NCBI GenBank assembly: GCA_019059635.1
Contig: JAGVRJ010000003.1
Coordinates: forward strand, 682,001-746,000
From: Proales similis
Taxonomy: Eukaryota; Rotifera; Eurotatoria; Ploima; Proalidae
Reading direction: 5' to 3'
Length of the DNA: 64,000 nucleotides
Under the pieces are notes generated by a model. The model saw nothing but the letters and a program-made list of their open reading frames with translations. It was not told where the DNA came from and searched no databases. Numbering within the stretch: position 1 is the stretch's first letter; every line of letters begins with the position of its first letter. Position numbers and translations under genes: made by a program. Of this stretch, positions 55,741 through 64,000 are shown piece after piece.

Positions 55741-58223
55741 TTTTCAACTCAACCGATTTGGGCAATCAAATTCTGGCGCGGCGTTCTTTGCCACTAATTT
55801 TCTTTTACAATCTGCGTATAGTGGAAAGAAAAAAAAATTCAAAATTCTTGCCAACTTCAATCAAAAATGAGGTAAATGAGCAGCGAGCAGCATATGACCT
55901 TGACAGAAATATTCTATGAAGAGATGAAACATTTGAGCAAGAGTCGAGATATTTTGGCGCTGAGAAAATGGCTTAAAGCAGCTAAAAAAATGTTGATCTG
56001 AAAAATGAGAGAACACCTTGAGGATGTGCGGTGCTTCAACCTGATCTAACCGTTACGGAAATAGATTCGCCTCATCTGCATTTATTGATCGCCACACTTT
56101 AATTATTCGTCGCAAGACGTATTGATTTGCAATCTGATTATCATAAAAGCGTTATGAAGAAAAAAGAACGGGCCAATTCAGGGTGGCACTCAAATTACAC
56201 AAACTACTGCTTTACCGTCTCGCTTGGTAAGAGGTCCAGACAAGACAATTAATTGACGACCATCTTTTTTTAATTCTACGTCGTCATGAATATGTTCTGT
56301 GAGTGGAAAAGGAAACATGCGCAATATAGAACGAGGCACAATAAAGGAAGAGGCGCAGAGAAGAAGAAGCGAGCTATAACGATAAGAAAATCTCTCAGCG
56401 GCAAGAGCTCATTCAGCTGCTGGATCAGGTCTGGCTAGCGTGGGCGGCATCTTGAATTATTCAATTTGTCTAAGAGATGAAAACCTGATATTTCTAAAGC
56501 GCTATTAATGTCAGCCGCAATTCGGAAACTCAAGAAGCATTTCGAATTGAAGCTGCAATTTACAATCGAACCTCCAATATTCCTTCTTGAGAGGGAAAAT
56601 AAATGCTCGAGCTCGCTTGCTTGCCTGCTCTTGTCTTGAATCTTCGTCCTCGAAGTGAGGTTACCAATAATTGATAACTAGTCCGGGAAAATGTCACTCA
56701 TTCCTAAATAAGTCCAACGCCTGTCACTATCGACAGACTCAATGGTCTTCTCTGCCTCTGACATATCGCACTCTGAATCGGCTCAGCCCAACATGATGAT
56801 GATTTTTACCAAATAAATTGCTTTAAAAGTTTTACGACCAATGAGAGTGTGCTAATGGAAACGATTGGCTAATCAACGAGACTTGGGCACCTCATGAACG
56901 AGATGATAGATGAAAGCTAGTTGCTCTTCGTTTCTCTCACTACTTCTCTGTCAGTTTCAGTGCCTTAGCGCCTAGTGGCTGGCTTAAATAGCTCTGCCAC
57001 ATCCAGGTAAAATAATCAAATGCATTTCAAGTTTTGGTTTGCGCTCACATCTGAGAGCACGCACACGATATTCGCGATCGATATTCACATGCTGCTGCCA
57101 GACTTGAATTGCCTTTGAAGTCGTGTTGGGCAAACAAAAGCGATCTGATGCCACAAAAGCAAATGTAGGCAAAACAGCTTTTCTTTCTGACATTTATCGA
57201 ATAAAAAGAGAAATCTGCCTACTGCCGCTTGATCCATAATGCGATCAAGTGCGCAATCACGTCCAACTTTTATGCTCGATGTGACAAACTATAATTCGAT
57301 TAGGCAATCTGATTCTGGCCAACAGATAAGTTGATTAGAGTGAAAAACGGGCTCGCTGATAATGCTGTCTCAATTTCGCTGAGCATCAGTCGAATGCATT
57401 ATGCTTCGAACTTGAAGCGGATCGAACGCCAAATGAATGCCAGCCACTCGAGCAAACAAAGCAAGCTAAACGAAATCAGACCAGACAGCAGACAAGTAGG
57501 CAACAGAGTAGCCAAATACATGATGACAAATAAAGGCTATAGAACGGTATTTGCACTCACACACGTGGTTCGGGCTGAAGAAATGCTTCACGCTTTCTTC
57601 GCTTTTGAAAAGTTGCTCTGCGCAATGAAAAGCCAGCGCGAATGAGCACTCGGCTGCTGCTTCATTTTCTAGCGCCATTTCCTCAAGAGCTCATTCAACA
57701 CCCTCCGGCGAGCTTGGTTAAGTCAAAGTGCTCAAACTCAAGGCTGCTTAAATACTTCCGTTCTGACTATCGGATGGTGACGAGGCCCGGAATATGCACT
57801 CTGGACCGGCATGCTGAAATCCATGCAAAGATACGAGGCGCAAAATTCATTTGATACGGCAGGCTATATTATTTCGTTGGCCGTTGCGATGACACTTGAA
57901 AGATGCGAATCGCAATTTGACATTGAATATTAAGTGAAATAAGAGGCAAATTATTTTTGCTGGGAAGAAAAAATTTATGAGCAAATATTTATGAATTGTT
58001 GAAGGCACGATCTGAGGGGCCGAACCTGACTGACATGGGCCAAATAGGCAAATGGATGCGTGATTGGGCGGAGAGATTGCGTCGAAGGTTTGGAAGAATT
58101 CAATATGCTGTGCTAATAATTACAGAGTTCTGTCAGTTCTACTTTAATTCACAGATACTCGTTCCTCGTCAATTTCGGCAGGCGAGAGATCAGGATCGGA
58201 AAAAAGAAATCAAGCGCGTCTAT
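55741..58223. other. 2.5-kb intergenic region upstream of GARNL3
   Basis: No supportable gene. Short open frames (for example 57331-57645) lack domain or splice support. Confidence 0.5.
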
Positions 58224-59162
58224 TTACCCTCGGGATGATTCGCGACGCGCCAGGGCGGGTAAAAGGCGAGCGCCACAGTACAAGCAAGTGAACGAATCCG
58301 GACAGTTGGGTAGAAATGATGCGTTTGATAGGCGATGATTCCGAGTCTTTTTTAGTGCGGGCGCAGAGCTGCTCCGCTTTGAATTTCTCCGCTTTTTCTT
58401 ATCCACCATTAAATATGCGGAAGAGTGAAATTTCGAATGAGAATGATTCAGCTCCGATTTGGTCCTGTCGCCGGCATTGTTTGAGCAGAGCCCGTCGGAT
58501 CTTTCATAATAACGATCAAATTTGTTGGCGGCGTTTTTGTCGGCATTATCATCATCGTCTTCATCATCAGCGGTTTCGAAACGAATTTGCGGCGTGAGAT
58601 GGCTGGATTTGGTCTTGAAAAGACGAGTATCAAGGAAACTGCTGAAAGCGTATTTCTTTTCATTGGTGCGTTCGAAAAGCGCTTTGTTGTGCGTGTTCTT
58701 CACTGCGCTGAACGAATGTCTTTTGCGTAGAAAGCGATTGTTGAAATTTTGAAGGCATTGAGCCACAGACCGTCCCGAGAGAGACGATTTGCGATTATCC
58801 TTTTTCGTGCTGCTCTCCGTCGCAGCGTGTCCTGCATCGTCCCAGATATAGTTGCTGTCGTCGGTCGGTGAAATGAGCAAAGTGGGCGGACGAAGCGACG
58901 ATTGACTTGATGTCGGTTTCTGCGCAGTAAAGCTCGACGGCGAGGTCGAACGGGACGCGTCGCTATTCACTTCGCTGACTAACACACTTACTTCTTTCAT
59001 TTCATTTTTCGGCCGACTGTCCATCAGCACAGTGTCCGAGTTGCGCCTGAAAAAGCGCGCCAATGCTCTTTTTGGGGGAGCTTGAAGCGAGCTAATTTTC
59101 TCGCTCAACTCTGACTGATCCTCCATGTCAATCGACGAGCTTGAATAACACGGGCTGTACAT
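58224..59162 (-). CDS. Ser-rich hypothetical protein with Cx2C motif, possibly with further exons
   Basis: 312-aa open frame from a clear ATG (MYSPCYSSSSIDMEDQ). Strongly Ser/Thr/Asn/Lys-rich and largely disordered by composition. It contains an acidic run (ADDEDDDDNADK, about residues 200-211), a basic KKKRRNSKRSSSAP segment, and a final FTCLYCGARLLP Cx2C element. Codon use is like neighbouring genes and the frame is long enough to be real. The end reads GGG|TAAATAG, where GGGTAAAT is a plausible splice donor, so the gene may continue downstream. No family recognised. Confidence 0.6.
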   Translation of the reverse strand: MYSPCYSSSSIDMEDQSELSEKISSLQAPPKRALARFFRRNSDTVLMDSRPKNEMKEVSVLVSEVNSDASRSTSPSSFTAQKPTSSQSSLRPPTLLISPTDDSNYIWDDAGHAATESSTKKDNRKSSLSGRSVAQCLQNFNNRFLRKRHSFSAVKNTHNKALFERTNEKKYAFSSFLDTRLFKTKSSHLTPQIRFETADDEDDDDNADKNAANKFDRYYERSDGLCSNNAGDRTKSELNHSHSKFHSSAYLMVDKKKRRNSKRSSSAPALKKTRNHRLSNASFLPNCPDSFTCLYCGARLLPALARRESSRG

Positions 59163-61155
59163 TTTGATGTCGATTGACTTTGCTATTTCTAAAATTTAAG
59201 GCGGCTCATTCAGTTTCTTTTTTTACCAACAAGCCTCTTCCTCTATGAAACAAGCCAAAATGGATTGAGGTTGTCGAAGATGACAAAAAGCGGCACAGAA
59301 GCAAAGCGAAAATTTAATCCGCTGTGTCTGATGTTCTATTATGAAAGAGACTAGGCAAGAACGGTAATAATCACTTTTGAGAAATAAATAAGCAATTTTC
59401 AAGCAACTGCGGTTAAGTGAAAGCTTTGTAAAAGTGCTCAGACGAGCTTATAAGCTACTTATCGCGATGGCACCATGTTTCTATTTCCGCCGACATTCGT
59501 TGGCTTCGGCTGACGAGAAAAAGATGATGCAAAGAGTAAGATCGAGAAGACGGCGTTCAAAATGAAAGAATAGAAGCCAAGAAGGATATGGATGAAGCCT
59601 TAAATCATGCCACGCTTTGCTACTTCCGCCTGTGTCTTCTCACTATAATCAGCTCTTTGCTGGGTTCGTCAATAAGTAAATTTGCTTTTTAATTATTTAT
59701 GGCTTAAATTTACTCATGAAGAAAATTAGTCTCTTGGCCAAGTGGCCGTACACGATCTTCTATTCACTTTCAATGTGATAGAACCGGCTTGAGATTTGTG
59801 ACCAGGTCGGCTAGATTTACGGCATCAGAGATTATTTTAGTTGAGTTGTCGAGTTGCTTAGTGTTGATAGAAATCTAGACGAACAATTGAAGGAACTAAT
59901 TCAAGAAGAGGCTTGAGTGGATACCCTTAATATGCGGGAAATTCCATCCATATCCATTTCGCATGGCTAAGAGAGCGTGCAATAAAGAAAGAGAGGGAAG
60001 CAGAGAGAGAGAGAGAGGCAGATATAGAGAGTTAAATGGGTATGAGATGCCTAAAATACCGAAATCGATTGTTCAACTGCTGTTCACTCGTATTTAAACA
60101 CAAGGCCGCGCCCTTCTTCAAGTCCCCTCTTTCACACTTGTTTCAATTAATTCAAATTGCGTCATTGCTTAATTAAAACATTGCCAATATCGTCTTTTTT
60201 GCATTAAAAATTTTTTTTCCCAAAAGCCGGCCAGAGATGAGAGCAAGCAGACACACACGAGCCCATTGATTCGCCAGTAATTTAACGCTTAAAGACGTTG
60301 GTGGAGACAGCATGAGATCGGTCTTGAGATGGAAAATGTTCTTGGCAACATGGTCTTCACGAGGCCTGTCTTCAATGCCTAATCAAGTCCGTATTCAACT
60401 CAAACGAAATGTTCAATTTAAGCTAAATGACATGTTCAAGCTGATCTACTGGATGGTCCGTCATAAATTACCCTACACACGATTGCAGGCACGCTATAAA
60501 ATTGATGAATTGTTTTAGATTAACGATGGTAAGTGGATGCCATTGCATGCAACTTTCCGACGAAAATATTTCGGTGGCTGAAGCAAAAATGTAACAGACA
60601 TGGTATAGAAAAGGGCTTCGATTAAATAGCGTGTGAACAAGCGCTGTAACGAGAGCGCAATATGAAGACTGCACGAAATGAAGGCGAAATTATTCATGGG
60701 CGCTTCAATTATTAACGTGTGAATGAGAACGATGTGGAAGTATTGATAGCTGGCACGAACGCTCAGTGAAGTGCCTGAAATCATTTGCTGACTACCACTA
60801 ATTGACTTTGACATATAAAGGAAGAAGATGTGGGCAAGCTGCGAGGAAGAGCGCGTACTGGCGTGCGATGATAGCAAGCAGCTACAGGAGGCGATTCAAG
60901 ATAAAGACTCCTCTCTGATGATTAAATCAATATTTTAGCCCCATTTCACGATGAGTGCAATCACGCTCGCTTGGATGATCCATCATTCGTGAGCCCACAT
61001 TTCCACCGGTGGCAACTCTTATGTCAATTTGTTTTATTCTCGCTTTCAATGGTAATTATTCGTTATTTTGCTTTTCATCATACTCGTCGATAATTCCGTT
61101 TGTCTGCGAATGTTGAACTGAGATTAACGCTAATTTGAAGCCGCCGCCGCCGCTT
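59163..61155. other. 2-kb intergenic region
   Basis: Non-coding by inspection; a GA-rich tract at about 59990-60020 and poly-T/A runs. Small open frames around 60300-60870 have no support. Confidence 0.5.
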
Positions 61156-62689
61156 TCAAACACGGCACTCGTCATGATAGGGTTCGTTCGTTCGTAGGTC
61201 GCGCCATGTTGGTGGAACTCCGTTGAGCAAATGTTTTTCACATTTTATGCATTTCGCATTGAACAGATTCACAAACGACTTGAGCCAAGCCTTCAAATCG
61301 AAATTTGAAAAACACGCGAGGAAATTTGCGTCATTTCTGCGGCTTACAAGTAAATGTCTAAAGTGATTAGGCCCCTGTTCGGTTTTGAAGAACAACAGGG
61401 CATAGACGCAGTTGTGCTCGAGGCGTCTGAAAACGTTGGACACGTTTCGATGCTCAAAATCCTGACAAGCAAATTTTGGTTTTGCAGATTGAATTTGAAG
61501 ATGCTTCAGATTTTAAAGAGCTTACGAAGCTGCAAAAGTCGGGCATAAGCCTGTTGGCGGCGTACAGTTTCATCTGACGGGCGTCTAACGGTCTTACTTG
61601 AAGCTTTTCCACGCTACTGTCGAATATGAGCAGCACAAATTTGAAACATTGCGGCAAAACGATCTATTTAGAGAAAGTTTAATCACGCAAATCTGATCTA
61701 ACTGTTTGATTAACTCACGTCGAACACAAATTCGTTCTCGCTGCGTTGCATTGAGAATACTTTTATTTCATTAAGCGCCAGAAACGCGACTACCATCTTC
61801 TCCAGTTCCCTGTTTGAGAATGTGTTAAAGGCATTTGCGGTTTGCATTGGCTAGTTTGCATGCGTTGTCACTCACTCTTTCTTGCTCGGCTTTACGCTGT
61901 AGGCTTTGTAAGCATGCGACTTGCGCTCGTTATAGCTGCGCTGAAAGCGTTTGAATGGCATAAGGGTGGTGAGGTTGGCGTTCTCTTGAACCTGATTATT
62001 TGACTATCACTGAGACCCAAGTCCGCTATCTATCGCCTTAACACATACCCGGATGCTCCAGCGAAAATTATTTATCAATTTGGCGCCGTTCACACCACAC
62101 CGTTCTTCGGCCTGATCCAGTAATGTCGCGTTAAAGTCAGGCGTGTTCACCATCTGAATTGGCTGGAGATCCTTGACAAGCTTGTCAAGTTCACTTAAAA
62201 CACAAGCGTGTCTCACTTTGCAAAGTTTGTCGCAAATGTTCCAACTGCTCACATGAGATTTTTGTTCGTCTCTAGAATTCGATCCTGCAAATATTTGACA
62301 CTGGTTCGTTCGAAGAACTCGTTTTGCTCAAAGTTGAGCGAATAGCCGAGTTCCGCTACAGTGCTGGCCTCTTTCTCTGCGCCGTCCATTCCAACTTGAG
62401 GCTTTGTTGTGCTCGCACTCGAACTTGTCTGAGGCGTCTGCACTTGACCTCCTGATACCGAAAGGTTTGAACGCAACACCGGATCGCTTTCTTCATTCTC
62501 GGCCTTTTCCGCTCGTTTCGCCAGGTTGGAGTAGTTGTTGAGAGAGTTGGCTTTGGCCACATTGTCCAATAATGATCTTATGTCTTCTCTGATGCTGCCA
62601 ACAAGTGACAGAGTCTCGAGTAGGTCCTGAAGCTTCTTGTGCGCATTGTCCTGTGACGGCTGATAGGCTGGCGGCGCTCTCTGCGACAT
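61156..62689 (-). CDS. MED27: Mediator complex subunit 27
   Basis: Subunit of the Mediator coactivator of RNA polymerase II. Six exons: 62689-62253, 62193-62049, 61991-61876, 61809-61719, 61663-61526, 61461-61156; phases consistent, 410 aa (human 311; the N-terminal part is longer here). The C-terminal signature is clear: KAWLKSFVNLFNAKCIKCEKHL followed by NGVPPTWRDLRTNEPYHDEC, with the paired Cys motif (CIKC and a terminal Cys). The N-terminus has a helical bundle and a Ser/Thr/Gln linker (SVSGGQVQTPQTSSSAST). At 61598 a good-looking donor (CAA|GTAAG) was rejected because the frame stays open and matches only when retained. Confidence 0.9.
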
Positions 62690-63092
62690 TTTTATTTCTC
62701 AAACTCCAACAAAAAAAAAAACTGAATTCAAATTTCAAAATTAACTTGGCCGCTGTAAAGTAGAGCTGAAGCCAGCGATTCAAATTGACCTCAAAAACGC
62801 AAAATGATTTGGAATGAGAAAAATATGAGCGATTAGCTATCAATTCTTTGCGTTCAGCTTAGAACATGAGTTGGGGACAATGCCCGCTAAGTGTGACTCG
62901 ACGATTAAAAATTCGAGCATATCATCAACTAGGCAAGTTCAAGTGAAGTGGCCGAATTCGTTTATTAAATCAATTTAGAAAATTTTTAGGTTTGAATTTA
63001 AAAGTCTCAACTCTCAGAATAATTAGGGTTTCGTTATGTTTGAATAGGCTTAGATGGTTTCGCATTCTACTCTAATTTCGTTTCGATTAGAT
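62690..63092. other. Intergenic region between MED27 and NT5C2
   Basis: About 400 bp. Holds the MED27 promoter and NT5C2 3' end (GTTTATTAAATC near 62960 could be a minus-strand AATAAA). No other gene. Confidence 0.5.
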
Positions 63093-64000
63093 TCAGGCTC
63101 TAACTTTGGGCGGTGGCGAGTCTTTAGCGCTGCTCGTTTCGGTATCTTCATCGTCGTCATCAAAGTCTTCGTGATGCGTTATTTCCTCGGGCTGTTCGGG
63201 TTTGGTCAAGTTGAACATTTCCTTCTGCGATTTCTTGTGCGCATTTGTGAACGACGACTTGGTCTCGGCGCCGAAAAAGACCTTTCTGTTTGAGTCGGTC
63301 AATTGACCAGCTTGCTCACTTTGCTCAATTTCTCTTTCTGCGTTTGCGGTCAGCTCTTTGACCTCTTCTGACGCTCGGCTATTTCGCCTGAACATTTGCT
63401 CGTCGTTTACTTGATCATGTGGGTTTACAGTCGACTCGTGAGGCATCTAAACGTAACGGGCATTAGAATCTAGGCAAGAATGCGTAGAATGCAGAATCGA
63501 GCTTAAATCCTACCAGAATCGGAGGGGCCTTGAACAAATAAAAGAAAGGATAGTGCAATAGGTTCAGATGGCTGGCAGCATAGATGTCGGCGAATCTCAT
63601 CGCCTGCGAGGCGAAATGCGTCTGCCGAGAGCCGGAGCGGAACAGGCTGCCCAACATTCCGTACTCCATGTCCATCTCGTGTATGCACTTTTGAATTTGA
63701 TTTCGCAAATCGGACAGATTCGGGCACATCTTTGATGAGCTGTCCAAGTCGACTAGTTTCTCGGCGAGAAGCATGTCTAGATGCTCAATTTGATTGAAAA
63801 CTTCTCGCTTTTTGTGCCAGACCGAGAGCTCTTGCGAGAGCTCGGGCACGACTAAGAATGTGCGCCACGCTCTCTCTTTTTTCGACTTGATTATGTCGCC
63901 AAAGATGTGGTCACCGACGTAGAGCACGTCTTTTCCTCTTGATCCAATCAGCTTGGAAAACACGTCGACTGAGCCGCCCGAGTAAACCATGTTGGTTTTC
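63093..64000 (-). CDS. NT5C2: Cytosolic purine 5'-nucleotidase (cN-II), 3' part
   Basis: HAD-type nucleotidase that dephosphorylates IMP and GMP; tetrameric and allosterically activated by ATP in vertebrates. Only the last two exons are in the window: beyond 64000 to 63514, and 63446-63093. Family blocks: [78 protein letters not shown], then (next exon) MPHESTV. The carboxy terminus is acidic ([11 protein letters not shown]) as in other members. The 5' exons, including the DxDxT nucleophile motif, lie outside the window. Confidence 0.96.

Noticed and set aside
61590-61600. Splice donor CAA|GTAAG in MED27
   Set aside because: Using it breaks the frame downstream; read-through matches the family and reaches a good donor at 61526.

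Overview
The window looks like a gene-dense chromosome piece from a small animal with a compact genome. Most genes are split by very short introns (about 30-80 nt) with GT-AG borders. Neighbours often lie a few hundred bases apart on alternating strands. The gene set is metazoan: an FGFRL1-type Ig receptor, a paired-class homeobox gene, LIN9, SPICE1, MED27, GARNL3, a rhodopsin-type GPCR and a Ly6/uPAR protein. Genes such as GARNL3 and SPICE1 next to such short introns fit a miniaturised protostome (a tiny annelid is one guess), but the species cannot be fixed from sequence alone. All exon models were built by hand from splice consensus, reading phase and family recall; no search was run.

Layout. 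0-1 kb: 3' part of an MFS transporter (+). 1.2-3.3 kb: tandem array of about 600-bp units with two nested minisatellites. 4.1-7.2 kb: helical plus coiled-coil protein, possibly CIP2A-like (-). 7.85-8.8 kb: proteasome alpha-7 (+). 10-11 kb: paired-like homeobox gene (+). 11.2-13.3 kb: FGFRL1 homologue (-). 13.3-19.4 kb: gene-free, microsatellite-bearing region. 19.4-19.8 kb: secreted neuropeptide-like precursor (+). 20.3-22.4 kb: SPICE1 (+). 22.9-24.1 kb: small ORFs and a putative mitochondrial protein. 24.2-28.7 kb: an intronless AT-rich LRR gene inserted between two near-identical copies of the LIN9 5' end, followed by LIN9 (+). 29-31.4 kb: PWWP protein and Ly6 protein. 31.5-34.9 kb: three identical intron-containing tRNA-Tyr genes around SF3A3 and an EF-hand gene. 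35.4-39.7 kb: XPO7 (exportin-7). 40.1-41.5 kb: two tandem coatomer zeta genes. 41.8-43.1 kb: ALG2. 43.4-44.1 kb: IMP3. 44.3-45.6 kb: GPCR (-). 48.7-55.7 kb: GARNL3 (-), with a complete opposite-strand gene nested in its seventh intron. 58.2-59.2 kb: Ser-rich unknown protein (-). 61.2-62.7 kb: MED27 (-). 63.1-64 kb: 3' part of NT5C2 (-).

Most of these are unrelated housekeeping genes (splicing, transport, proteasome, glycosylation, transcription) packed side by side, so co-location implies no shared pathway. The long gene-poor tracts lie next to developmental or neuronal genes (FGFRL1, the peptide precursor, the GPCR), where regulatory DNA would be expected.

The most unusual locus is at 24.18-27.12 kb. 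About 190 bp covering the LIN9 5' flank, start codon and first 19 codons is duplicated on both sides of a 2.56-kb insert. The left copy of the LIN9 start is fused in frame to a large LRR protein of a different base composition. This looks like a recent gene birth by 5'-end capture, possibly of horizontally acquired or mobile DNA.
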